Below are positions 43,179 to 51,942 of a stretch of 64,000 bases of DNA, in pieces. A model generated the notes under the pieces. That model was not told the DNA's origin. It made no database searches and saw only the letters and a program-made list of their open reading frames with translations. The stretch is from Actinomycetales bacterium. GTDB taxonomy: Bacteria; Actinomycetota; Actinomycetes; Actinomycetales; Actinomycetaceae. The position numbers and the translations under genes are program-made. Position 1 is the stretch's first letter; the number at the start of each line of letters is the position of its first letter. Location of the stretch: positions 1-64,000 of the forward strand of contig JAATFD010000048.1 of the NCBI GenBank assembly GCA_015655375.1. Reading direction: 5' to 3'.

Positions 43179-43382
43179 ACTGCGGATCTTGCAACCCGCC
43201 CGCACGAGTGTAGGGGCCGCCGGGGTAGCCTGTCCAACCAGTCCAAGCGAGTATGTCCAATCCTGCGTGACGCCGACGACCGTGACCCCACAGGCAGGAC
43301 GTGGACCGGGGGTAATGTCCAAAAAACAGTCACTTGGGCCGGAACGCGTGGCCCCTGACTGCTCGAGGGCCTGCTTCGCGGG

Positions 43383-44306
43383 CTATTTTTCTCGATGGGC
43401 GACCAGGCGGCTGCCGCTGAATCCGTCGATCAGGTCCAGCTCGACCCGGGAGAACTCCTCGAGTGTCTTCGCCAGGATTGCCGCCGCCTCCTCGTCCTCA
43501 CCCTGGGCGACCTTCCACGCCCAGTAACGGTAGGAGCGCGCAGTCTCATAGGCGGGCCCATCGGCGATCATCCGCCCCTGGTGGAGCCAGATCGCTCGAG
43601 TGCACATCTCCTCGATGGTCTGAGCGGCGTGCGAGACCAGGAACACCGTGCCCGCGTCACGACGGATCTCGGTGAGCACGTCCTCCGACTTCTTCTTGAA
43701 GGTCGCGTCCCCCGTGCCCAGGGCCTCATCGATCAGCAGGATGTCCGGCCTGGAGGCCGCGTTGATCGCGAACCGCAGCCGCGCACCCATACCGGAGGAA
43801 TACGTCCTCATCGGCCGGTACACGGAGTCCCCGATTCCAGCGAGGTCGACGATCGCCGGGGTCACGACCCTCGTCTCCTCCAAAGACAGGCCCATCGCCA
43901 GGCACCCCAGTTGGATGTTGCGGATGCCCGTCAGGTCGGGAACGAGGGCGGCGCTCACGCCGAGCAGGGTCGGCTGCGAGCGCGCGTAGACCCGGCCTCG
44001 GGCAGGTGGCTCGACGCCGGCGATCATCCGCAGCAGCGTCGACTTGCCCGACCCGTTCAGACCGAGGATCCCGATCGACTCCCCCGTTCGTGCGACGAGA
44101 CTGACGTCGTTGACAGCATGGACCTCCTGGGTGATCGGCCGCCGGAAGAGGGAGTGCGAGAGCCTCTGCCAGACCCCGGCGCGCGCCCGCGCCTCGCGAT
44201 CGGTCGTCTCCGCCTGGTAGATCTGGTGGACCCCGTCGACGACGACCGAGGGCTCCCCCAACTCGACGAGGACGCCCATCTTCGGAGCCTCAGCGCTCTC
44301 GGCCAT
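43383..44306 (-). CDS. tagH: Polysaccharide/teichoic-acid exporter ATPase (TagH/Wzt type)
   Basis: The 307-residue ATPase has Walker A GLNGSGKST, signature YSSGMGARL and Walker B DILLIDEALGTGD, the last being characteristic of TagH/Wzt/RfbB exporters. It lacks the long C-terminal carbohydrate-binding domain of some Wzt proteins. It couples ATP hydrolysis to moving a lipid-linked polymer across the membrane together with the permease encoded upstream, whose 3' end it overlaps by 17 bases. The symbol is by family. Confidence 0.92.
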   Translation of the reverse strand: MAESAEAPKMGVLVELGEPSVVVDGVHQIYQAETTDREARARAGVWQRLSHSLFRRPITQEVHAVNDVSLVARTGESIGILGLNGSGKSTLLRMIAGVEPPARGRVYARSQPTLLGVSAALVPDLTGIRNIQLGCLAMGLSLEETRVVTPAIVDLAGIGDSVYRPMRTYSSGMGARLRFAINAASRPDILLIDEALGTGDATFKKKSEDVLTEIRRDAGTVFLVSHAAQTIEEMCTRAIWLHQGRMIADGPAYETARSYRYWAWKVAQGEDEEAAAILAKTLEEFSRVELDLIDGFSGSRLVAHREK

Positions 44307-45237
44307 AGGATTCCTCGTGCGACCAGAAGATCACGAAGCCGATGACTAGGGCGCCAATGCCCCACCCCGCCAGATAGAGCCATTCCGTGAGCTGCGGCCA
44401 CGTCGCGTACACCAGTGTCTGCCGTGACATCGCCAGGAACTGATAGCCCGGGTTCGCATTCATCAGTTCCACCACCGTCGGGTACTTGACGAATCGATCC
44501 ACCGAGAAAAAGATGCCCGAACCATAGAACCAGAATCGCCCGATCAACGGCCAGATGAACTTCAGGTCAGCCAGTCGCGCGGTCAGGCTCGCAGTGACGA
44601 AAGCAAGCCCCACTGAGAACAACCACGCAAACAGGAGGATGCCCGGGAACGCCAGCCAGGTCCATCCCGGCAAAACCCGGGGGTCATTTGCCTGCAGTGA
44701 CGGAATGGCCACGATGAAGATCATCGTGGCGAGCACCGTCGGCAGGAAGTCGAGCAGCGTGCGCACCGACCACGAGATGACCACCGAGGCCCGGGGGAAG
44801 GCGAAGGCGCGCAGGAGGTTGTGCGCCCCTGGGATAATCGATCCACCGCTCGTCAGCGACTTCTGGAGCAGACCGAAGAAGTTCATTCCGATGACCAGGT
44901 AGGCCAGGAAGTTTGTGATGCCCCGACCTGTTCCCAGCAGGACGCCGAAGATGATGAAGAACACCATGGCATCAAGGAACGGGCTGACGATCAACCACAC
45001 TCGTCCCAACAGCGTCCCGCGCGAGGTCTGGAAGGCCTTCGCCCTCGCATCGGCCATGATGAAGTGCCGCCGTCCCCACAGCTGACGGATGTACTCGCCC
45101 AGTGACGGACGCGCCGACACCGGGGAGAGCCGCCACAGCGTCACCGGGGCGAACTCGTCGTCCGCGGTGTTGGCGATGGTGACGGCGAGCCAGCCACCGA
45201 TGTCCTGGCTCTGCCGCAGTTCGGAGCGCTTCCTCAC
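44290..45237 (-). CDS. tagG: Polysaccharide/teichoic-acid exporter permease (TagG/Wzm type)
   Basis: The 315-residue ABC-2 type permease has a ~55-residue cytoplasmic start, then six hydrophobic segments (MVFFIIFGVLLGTG, TNFLAYLVIGMNFFGLL, FLPTVLATMIFIVAIP, FPGILLFAWLFSVGLAFVTASL, FWFYGSGIFFS and a final ALVIGFVIFW). It forms the channel with the TagH-like ATPase and exports the wall polymer made by neighbouring transferases. It overlaps wecB by 4 bases. Confidence 0.92.
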   Translation of the reverse strand: MRKRSELRQSQDIGGWLAVTIANTADDEFAPVTLWRLSPVSARPSLGEYIRQLWGRRHFIMADARAKAFQTSRGTLLGRVWLIVSPFLDAMVFFIIFGVLLGTGRGITNFLAYLVIGMNFFGLLQKSLTSGGSIIPGAHNLLRAFAFPRASVVISWSVRTLLDFLPTVLATMIFIVAIPSLQANDPRVLPGWTWLAFPGILLFAWLFSVGLAFVTASLTARLADLKFIWPLIGRFWFYGSGIFFSVDRFVKYPTVVELMNANPGYQFLAMSRQTLVYATWPQLTEWLYLAGWGIGALVIGFVIFWSHEESYGRER

Positions 45238-46430
45238 ACGGGCACCTCTTGAGGGTCGAAGTCGGGCACGCGTGTCCCCACCCCCAAGAGGTCGGCAATC
45301 GCCGCCACGACACGCGCCGCCGCGCGCCCATCACCATACGGGTTCACGACGGCAGCCATCCTATTACGGACCGCAGGCTCATCCAGGAGCCTTCCAGCCT
45401 CCTCGACGATCCGGTCCTCGTTGGAGCCCACCAGACGCACCGTCCCCGCCTCCACGGCCTCGGGGCGCTCCGTCGTCTCGCGCAGGACGAGGACGGGGGT
45501 GCCCAGGCTCGGGGCTTCCTCCTGGACGCCGCCCGAATCGGACAAGGCCAGGTAGGACACCGACAGCAGATGAGTGAAACGGTCATAGGGCAGCGGATCG
45601 GTGATGATGACATTGTCCAGGTCCTCGACCGTGGGCAGGATGTCGGCCCGGACAGCCGGGTTGGCGTGCAACGGCAGCACGAAGACGTCCTCGGGATGTG
45701 TTCGGGCCAGCCGGGCGGTCGCGCGCCCGATCCGACGCATCGGCTCGCCCCAGTTCTCCCGGCGGTGCGCCGTGACCGTGACCAACCGACGGCCCTGGGC
45801 CGCGGCTTCCCCGATCCGGGGATCCTCCCATTGGACGGGCAGCTGGATCGTGGTCCGCAACGCGTCGATCACCGTGTTGCCGGTGACGACGATGTCGGCC
45901 GAGTCAACGCCCTCGCGCAGCAGGTTCGCCCGCGCCGAGGACGTGGGCGCCAGGTGCAGGGCCGTGACCTGTGTCGTCAGCCGACGGTTGGCCTCCTCGG
46001 GGAAGGGCGAGGCGATATCCCCGCTGCGCAGGCCGGCCTCAAGGTGGATGACGGGGATCCCGCGGTTGAACGCCGCGATGGCGCTCATGACGACCGAGGT
46101 CGTATCGCCCTGAACCACCAGGGCATCTGGCGCGTGGCCTTCGATCGCGCGATCCAGCGCCGTGAGCACCCGCGCGGACAAGACGTTGAGGGTCTGGCCG
46201 GGTTCGAAGACACCGAGGTCCTCCAGGGGCGCGATGCCGAACTGGGTGTTGACCTGGTCGAGCATCTCGCGATGTTGGCCGGTGATGACGGGCAGGACAT
46301 CGAAACGCTCATCCTCGTCGAGGGCGAGGATGAGGGGCGCGACCTTGACGGCCTCGGGACGGGTCCCGTAGACGACCATGACGCGCTTGCGGGTGCCGGT
46401 CGGGGCGGACGTCACTGTCACCTCACTCAC
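45234..46430 (-). CDS. wecB: UDP-N-acetylglucosamine 2-epimerase (non-hydrolysing)
   Basis: The 398-residue enzyme has VVYGTRPEAVKVAPL near the start, VVQGDTTSV, HLEAGLRSGD, FPEEANRRL, TAHRRENWG and SDSGGVQEEAPSLG, the full motif set of WecB/MnaA. It interconverts UDP-GlcNAc and UDP-ManNAc in the cytoplasm. The next gene oxidises UDP-ManNAc, so the pair supplies ManNAc uronate or ManNAc linkage sugars for the exported polymer. It overlaps wecC by 8 bases. Confidence 0.96.
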   Translation of the reverse strand: MSEVTVTSAPTGTRKRVMVVYGTRPEAVKVAPLILALDEDERFDVLPVITGQHREMLDQVNTQFGIAPLEDLGVFEPGQTLNVLSARVLTALDRAIEGHAPDALVVQGDTTSVVMSAIAAFNRGIPVIHLEAGLRSGDIASPFPEEANRRLTTQVTALHLAPTSSARANLLREGVDSADIVVTGNTVIDALRTTIQLPVQWEDPRIGEAAAQGRRLVTVTAHRRENWGEPMRRIGRATARLARTHPEDVFVLPLHANPAVRADILPTVEDLDNVIITDPLPYDRFTHLLSVSYLALSDSGGVQEEAPSLGTPVLVLRETTERPEAVEAGTVRLVGSNEDRIVEEAGRLLDEPAVRNRMAAVVNPYGDGRAAARVVAAIADLLGVGTRVPDFDPQEVPV

Positions 46431-47715
46431 CGGTCCCGCCTACCCAGATGCCCCGGGTGTCGACGATGATGCGAGTCCCCAGCGTCGCCGGGTCGACCTC
46501 GCGGAAAGGAGTGTGATCGACGAGCAGTGCCACGACGCGGGACTGCTCCACCGCGTCGTCAAAGCTGGTCAGTGTCACATTGTCGAGGGCGGACAGAGCC
46601 GTGGGCAACTCGGAGATGTTCGGTTCGACAGCCAGGAATCGCGTGTTCGGGTTGTCGGCCGCGACGCGTGCCGCGATCTCCAGGGCAGGGGAGGAGCGCA
46701 GGTCGTCGATGTCCGGTTTGAACGCCAACCCCAACAGCGCGACCGGGGACCCGCCGACAGCAGGCTGGGTCATCGCCGTCTCGATCCGGTCGATGACCCA
46801 GTCGGGCTTGGAGTCGTTGACCTCGCGGGCGGTGCGGATCAGACGCGCACGATCCGGGTCGGCCGCGACGATGAACCACGGGTCGATCGCGATGCAGTGT
46901 CCACCGACTCCGGGACCGGGCTGGAGGATGTTGACACGCGGGTGATGATTGGCCAGTCCGATGAGCTCCCATACGTCGATGCCGAGATCGGCGCAGACCA
47001 GGGAGAGCTCATTGGCGAAGGCAATGTTGACGTCGCGGAAGGAGTTCTCCGCGAGCTTCGACAGCTCCGCGGTCCGTGAGTCCGTCGTGGAGATCGTGCC
47101 CGTGCAGAACGTCTGGTAGACCCCGCGCGCCCGCTCGGTCGCGGCGGGGGTCAGACCCCCGATGATGCGGTCGTTGGTCGTCAGCTCCGCCATGATCCGT
47201 CCCGGCAGGACGCGCTCGGGAGCGTGGGCGAAGGACAGCTTCGCGCCCTCCCACGTGTCGTCCCCGGCCAGGTCGGGACGCGCGTCGAGGATGCGCCGGG
47301 CCAGATGCTCGGTCGCACCCGGGGACACGGTCGACTCGAGGACGACCAGTTCACCCCCGCACAGGACCGACGCCACAGAATCCGCCGCGGAGTCGACGAA
47401 GCGAAGGTCGGCCTCGTGATCGGGACCGAAGGGCGTGGGCACCGAGATGACGAACACGCCAGCGGATTCCGGCGCGCCCACGGCCCGCAGCGACCCGTTG
47501 GCGACGACTTCCGCGAGGACCTCCTCGAGACCGGCCTCGACGAAGGGCAGCGTGGCGGCATTGACCATCGAGACGATGCGCTCGGCGACATCGACACCGA
47601 GGACCGACCACCCGCTGTTCGCGAAGACCACCGCCGTGGGAAGTCCGATGTAGCCCAGACCAACGACGCACAGGGTGCCGTTCGAGGCACCCGCGGGGGA
47701 TTCAGAAGAGGACAT
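46423..47715 (-). CDS. wecC: UDP-N-acetyl-D-mannosamine dehydrogenase
   Basis: The ~430-residue enzyme of the UDP-glucose/GDP-mannose dehydrogenase family has the NAD fold CVVGLGYIGLPTAVVFA, ESTVSPGATE and ELSKLAENSFRDVNIAFANEL. Its catalytic cysteine region is GPGVGGHCIAIDPWF, and the C-terminal part has LLGLAFKPDIDDLRSSPA. The order next to wecB supports UDP-ManNAc as substrate, giving UDP-ManNAcA. I chose ATG 47715; the frame to 47955 runs over the next gene's end. It overlaps that glycosyltransferase gene by 14 bases. Confidence 0.94.
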   Translation of the reverse strand: MSSSESPAGASNGTLCVVGLGYIGLPTAVVFANSGWSVLGVDVAERIVSMVNAATLPFVEAGLEEVLAEVVANGSLRAVGAPESAGVFVISVPTPFGPDHEADLRFVDSAADSVASVLCGGELVVLESTVSPGATEHLARRILDARPDLAGDDTWEGAKLSFAHAPERVLPGRIMAELTTNDRIIGGLTPAATERARGVYQTFCTGTISTTDSRTAELSKLAENSFRDVNIAFANELSLVCADLGIDVWELIGLANHHPRVNILQPGPGVGGHCIAIDPWFIVAADPDRARLIRTAREVNDSKPDWVIDRIETAMTQPAVGGSPVALLGLAFKPDIDDLRSSPALEIAARVAADNPNTRFLAVEPNISELPTALSALDNVTLTSFDDAVEQSRVVALLVDHTPFREVDPATLGTRIIVDTRGIWVGGTGE

Positions 47716-49645
47716 GGGCAACTGCCTTCCCATAGGAGAGGACCCTGGAGGAGGCGAGGATCTCCGCGTCCTCGATCCTCCAGGTGTGTTCCGCATTGGT
47801 CGATCTGCATTGGATGAAACCGAAACGGTCGGCGGAATAGATCCGCCCGCCGGCCTCGGACACGTCCCTGAGCAGAGCACTGTCCTCACCCTGTGTGGTG
47901 GGACGGAAACGCACCTCACGCAGGAGGTCGAGCCCGGCGACGATCGTGGGTCCACTGACGAAATGGGACCACGTGTGTTCGAGCTCGGGGAAGCGCACGA
48001 CCGTCATGTCCTCATCGGCGAGGTGGACGTGATGGGCGCCCTTGCCCACGAGGTCCGCCCCGGAATAGTCGAGGGCTGCGAGCTGGTCGAACAGGTAGTA
48101 CGGGCCATACAGATCGTCATCGTCGATCTTCGCGGCCACATCGCCCCGGGCACCCGCCACAAGTTCGTTGTAACACTCCCCCAGGCTCAGCGCCGGATCG
48201 CCCTCGATCCACGTGACGTCCAGTCCTGCCTCGTGCGCCTGCGCCTTCCAGCGCGGATCCATTCGGAACCCGTGCGTGAGGACACGGACCTCGAGGTCGA
48301 CGTCGCGCTGGGCGGCCATCTGGGCGAGGACGTGGGGCACCTGGGCGGGCCTGTTCGTCGCCACGAGCGCGGAGACGGAGCGCGGCCGACTCACCCGGTC
48401 CCCGAGGCCGACCTCGCGCAGGACCTGGTCGACACGTGCGCCATAGGTGTGGGAGGCCCAGATGCGACGTTGGGCGAGGTGGACCATGCGGTCGCGCAGC
48501 TCCGGTGAGCCGCACAGGGCCCGCACCCAATGGGTCGCATCCTCGCGACGGGAGACCTGGATGACCTCCTCGGGCGGGAAGAACTCGCCGATCGCGACAC
48601 TGGCGGCCGACAGGACCGGGGTTCCGCAGGCGGAGATCTCGAAGATCCGGCGCGCCGACATCGAGGGGCTGTCGACCACGGAGTTGACGTTGAGGAAAAC
48701 CTTGTAGGACCGGTAGGCGGTCAGCATCTGCTCGTACGACAACTCGCCGACCACGCGCGAGGCGAAGGGCTCCGGGAACTCGTAGTCCTCGGAGATCCCC
48801 TGGAAGCGGCTGAAGATCTCCAGGCCGATCGACAGACGCGGCCCCGCGTCGATCGCCCCGCCCAATAGAACTGCCATCTGGGCGCGCCGCTCGGGGTATT
48901 TGTGACGGAAGTACGTCCCCGCAAAGGCGACGTCGCGCAGGTCGGCGGCCCCGGTCCCCTGAGGGCGGATCGGATTGTGGATGGCGGGCTGGGCCGCGAA
49001 GGGCAGGACGCCCACATGATCATGGCCGAGTTCGCGCCGATAGGCCTCCACCCGTTTCGAGTCGGTGGTGAAGACAGCGTCGAACAGGCGGGCAGCAGGC
49101 AGAAAATCCTCGAAGTGGACGGGATCCTCCTTGTTCCAGAAGACCGTCGGGATGCCACGCTGACGGCAGGTGGCCACGAGGTCGCGCACCTCCTGGGAGG
49201 GAGCGTTCGAGCCGGTCAGCTGGTATTCCCATGCGTCGTCGTTGCCGTGCCAGGCCGACTCGACGAACAGGAGGTCCAGGGAGGCGTCCTCGATCTGAGT
49301 GCGCCATTGGTCGGGCAGGAGGTTCACCTGGTGCCATTCGTAAGCCAGGGACATCGAGGTGAACGCGTCGGCGATCACGCCGACGGTCAGATCATGGCCG
49401 GCCGGACGCGTCGCAGGATCGGGGGTGACCCAGGCGGGGAACGAAGCCGATGTGGGGTCCGACATGGTGCGTCGGGCGAACAGACGGGAACCTACCCCGT
49501 GGGGGCCCCGAACCGTGTCCGTCCTCGAGGTCTGCCGACGATCGAACTCCCGGAGTTCACTGACACCGCCATGGCGCAAGTGCCAAAGCCTTCGGCGAAG
49601 AAGGGCAAGGCCTTTCAACTCACTCACAGGGAACCTTCCGGGCAC
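47702..49645 (-). CDS. CgeB-like plus GT2-like two-domain glycosyltransferase
   Basis: The 647-residue protein has an N-terminal GT-B-like half resembling CgeB proteins (LLFVESAWHG, FWNKEDPVHFEDF, FAGTYFRHKYPER, SMSARRIFEISACGTPVLS). Its C-terminal GT-A-like half, with VSALVATNRPAQV and AAKIDDDDLYGPYYL, supplies a DxD-type motif. There is no signal peptide. It probably adds two sugars of the polymer exported by TagGH, or one with a regulatory partner domain. It is divergent from the DUF6270-like gene. The N-terminal Arg-rich ~60 residues may be a membrane-contact region, or the true start may be later. Confidence 0.8.
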   Translation of the reverse strand: MPGRFPVSELKGLALLRRRLWHLRHGGVSELREFDRRQTSRTDTVRGPHGVGSRLFARRTMSDPTSASFPAWVTPDPATRPAGHDLTVGVIADAFTSMSLAYEWHQVNLLPDQWRTQIEDASLDLLFVESAWHGNDDAWEYQLTGSNAPSQEVRDLVATCRQRGIPTVFWNKEDPVHFEDFLPAARLFDAVFTTDSKRVEAYRRELGHDHVGVLPFAAQPAIHNPIRPQGTGAADLRDVAFAGTYFRHKYPERRAQMAVLLGGAIDAGPRLSIGLEIFSRFQGISEDYEFPEPFASRVVGELSYEQMLTAYRSYKVFLNVNSVVDSPSMSARRIFEISACGTPVLSAASVAIGEFFPPEEVIQVSRREDATHWVRALCGSPELRDRMVHLAQRRIWASHTYGARVDQVLREVGLGDRVSRPRSVSALVATNRPAQVPHVLAQMAAQRDVDLEVRVLTHGFRMDPRWKAQAHEAGLDVTWIEGDPALSLGECYNELVAGARGDVAAKIDDDDLYGPYYLFDQLAALDYSGADLVGKGAHHVHLADEDMTVVRFPELEHTWSHFVSGPTIVAGLDLLREVRFRPTTQGEDSALLRDVSEAGGRIYSADRFGFIQCRSTNAEHTWRIEDAEILASSRVLSYGKAVAHVLF

Positions 49646-49786
49646 TGCCCCCCTCGGATGAGCTCCGTGGCCGTAGGGGTCGTGTGATGGGGTCCGTTGG
49701 CGGCCTTCGTGATGATAGCTTGGTCATACTGGCATTCTCACTCTTTCGCGTCAGTGGCCAACGTCGAACTCCCCGAGGAACCCACC

Positions 49787-50593
49787 GTGAACCTGTTGAT
49801 CTTCGGCAGTTGCGTCACGCGTGACACCGTGCCGCTGCTCGAAGCCGAGGGCCATCGCCTGTGCCTGTACGTGGCCCGGCAGTCGGTCACCTCGATCGGG
49901 CATCCCGTCGCGGATCCCCATTTCACCGATCGGCATCTCGACTCGCCGTTCCAGGAGCGAATGTACCGCGGCGACCTCGCGGGCAATGCCCTGACGCGGA
50001 TCATCGAGGCTCAGGCGGCCTACGAGGGGCCGTGTGCCCTCGTGTGGGATCTCACCGACGAGCGAGGCGGCATCCTGTGCGACGCCTCCGGTGCTGTCCT
50101 CACTCGGACCTCCGACGCGGCGGGTGCCGGATTCCTCGACGATGTGCCCGAACGATGGAACCGCCACAACTTCGGGTCACTGCAGCACTGGCTGATGTTC
50201 AAGGAAGCCGCGGAGGACTTCGCCGACGTGCTTCACAGAATCGGGCTGTGGGAGCGCACGCTCGTCCTCGACAACCGGTGGGCGCAGGTCGACGCGGACG
50301 GGCACGCGACCCCGCAGAGTCTGGGGTTGGCCGCCACCACGGCCAATGGAGCGCTCAGCACCTACATCGACCTGCTGCGATCCCTGGGCTGGCGCATCGC
50401 CACACCGGACATCGCTCCCGTGGCCGATGCCCATCACCGGTGGGGCTTGACCCCCTTCCACTACACCGACGAGTTCTATGGGTCCATTGCGCGAGCAATC
50501 TTGAGTCACCTTGACGGACAGAGCATTCCCCAGCACGTGTGGACAAAGGCCCATATGGCGGATTCAACGGACTGCCGCACGGTGAGACGGTAA
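49787..50593 (+). CDS. DUF6270-like protein (putative SGNH-type, cell-surface polysaccharide context)
   Basis: The ~268-residue protein starts VNLLIFGSCVTRDTVPL, a GSC-x-RD start typical of DUF6270 proteins found in capsule and wall gene clusters. SGNH-type esterase resemblance is suggested by the GSC block and the closing HHRWGLTPFHYTDEFY. Function is unknown; modification (for example acylation or deacylation) of the polymer is a guess. GTG 49787 has GAGGAA 7 bases upstream, better than ATG 49697. It precedes the two family 4 transferases in the same direction. Confidence 0.7.
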   Translation: MNLLIFGSCVTRDTVPLLEAEGHRLCLYVARQSVTSIGHPVADPHFTDRHLDSPFQERMYRGDLAGNALTRIIEAQAAYEGPCALVWDLTDERGGILCDASGAVLTRTSDAAGAGFLDDVPERWNRHNFGSLQHWLMFKEAAEDFADVLHRIGLWERTLVLDNRWAQVDADGHATPQSLGLAATTANGALSTYIDLLRSLGWRIATPDIAPVADAHHRWGLTPFHYTDEFYGSIARAILSHLDGQSIPQHVWTKAHMADSTDCRTVRR

Positions 50594-50631
50594 CGTCAAG
50601 TCATCCATCTCCTCCGTCGAAAGCCTCCACG

Positions 50632-51942
50632 ATGCGCGTCCTGGTGGTTTCCCATGTCTGGGAGCCCGAGTCCGGCACCCCGCAACGGCGGTGGGCATGG
50701 CTCGCTGGCGCTCTGACCGCAGCCGGCCACGAGGTCGACGTCCTCGCCCCTCCCCCGCACTACCCGACAGGGAAGCTGCTCGACCACTCCGGACGTTTTG
50801 CTCCGGGGACCGTCGCTCCTGGCGAGAATGGAGAGACGATTTGGCGCACGGCCTTCCGTGAGCACGATCCGACACTGCCTTCGCGCACCATTGACCAGGC
50901 GGTCACGATGCGCTCCCAGATCAGCATCGGCGCCCGCGTGATCACTCGACGCCGTCCCGACATCATCGTCGCGACCGCACCGCCCCTGCCCGCGGCCACG
51001 GCAGCGATGACACTGGCCCGGAAGGCCCACCTGCCCTACATCCTCGACCTGCGTGACGTGTGGCCCGATCTGCTCCGCTATATGAACCAATGGTCAGCGA
51101 CGACCGGACGTTCCGACCCCGGGTCGCCGCTGAAACGGAGCCTCTTCCACACGGTCGCCCGCGTCGGTGGGCTCTCGACGACGCGGGCGATCCGGCGAGC
51201 CTCGGGCATCGTCACGACAACCTCGTCCTTCGCGGATCTCCTACACAGCCGGGGAACCGAGAACACCCTGGTCCTGCGCAATCTCGGTGCCACCCGCGAG
51301 ATCGAGATGGACCCTGCGCCACTGGACTCTCCCACACTCAACATCCTCTATGCGGGAACAACCGGACGGGCCCAAGAGCTGGAGAATGCCCTACGCGCCC
51401 TGGCAGACGTGCGAAAGCGGGGCGCGGACGTGCGGATGCGGGTCGTCGGATCAGGAGCCCACCTCAAGACCCTGCGCCACAACGCCGAGACGTTGGACAT
51501 TCCCGTTGAATTCACGGGCCGCATCCTCTTCGACGAAGTCACCAAGCACTACCGATGGGCCGACACCGTCCTCGTTCACCTCCAGAACTGGGATCCCCTG
51601 GACTACACCGTGCCCTCCAAGCTCTACGAGGTCCTGGAGATCGGTCGTCACATCTCCCTGTCCGTCAACGGCGAGGCCGCCCGGATCGTCCGCGTGGCCC
51701 ACGCCGGCGACGTCGTTCCCGCGATGGACCGAAAGGCCTTGTCCCAGCTGTGGTGGGACCTGGCCCACGACCGCTCCCGTCTGCGCGTGGGAGACGGCGG
51801 ACGCCAATGGCTGGCTGCACAGGGCACGCCCACGGAGAACGGGCAGCGCCTGGTCGACTTCCTCCAGGAGACCGTGGAGCGATACGAGGACCGGCGCGAA
51901 GGTCACCGCGAGGACCGCCACCAGGAGCGTGGAACGGCGTGA
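50632..51942 (+). CDS. GT4 glycosyltransferase
   Basis: The 436-residue GT-B protein begins MRVLVVSHVWEPESGTPQRRW, with a Rossmann donor region (ILYAGTTGRAQELENAL, GSGAHLKTL) and the acceptor-side YILDLRDVWPD. Motif VPSKLYEVLEIG corresponds to the glutamate-containing donor site of WbuB-like family 4 enzymes. It is cytoplasmic. ATG 50632 gives the family start; the frame to 50539 belongs to the end of the previous gene. Its stop overlaps the next start as GTGA. The sugar is unknown. Confidence 0.88.
   Translation: MRVLVVSHVWEPESGTPQRRWAWLAGALTAAGHEVDVLAPPPHYPTGKLLDHSGRFAPGTVAPGENGETIWRTAFREHDPTLPSRTIDQAVTMRSQISIGARVITRRRPDIIVATAPPLPAATAAMTLARKAHLPYILDLRDVWPDLLRYMNQWSATTGRSDPGSPLKRSLFHTVARVGGLSTTRAIRRASGIVTTTSSFADLLHSRGTENTLVLRNLGATREIEMDPAPLDSPTLNILYAGTTGRAQELENALRALADVRKRGADVRMRVVGSGAHLKTLRHNAETLDIPVEFTGRILFDEVTKHYRWADTVLVHLQNWDPLDYTVPSKLYEVLEIGRHISLSVNGEAARIVRVAHAGDVVPAMDRKALSQLWWDLAHDRSRLRVGDGGRQWLAAQGTPTENGQRLVDFLQETVERYEDRREGHREDRHQERGTA

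Noticed and set aside
43367-43385. Short stem followed by T-rich sequence beside the tagH stop
   Set aside because: The T-run lies on the plus strand, but no plus-strand gene reads into it; the stem is short and imperfect.
45249-46469. 406-codon plus-strand frame opposite wecB
   Set aside because: Shadow of wecB; the product has no hydrophobic core or known motif.
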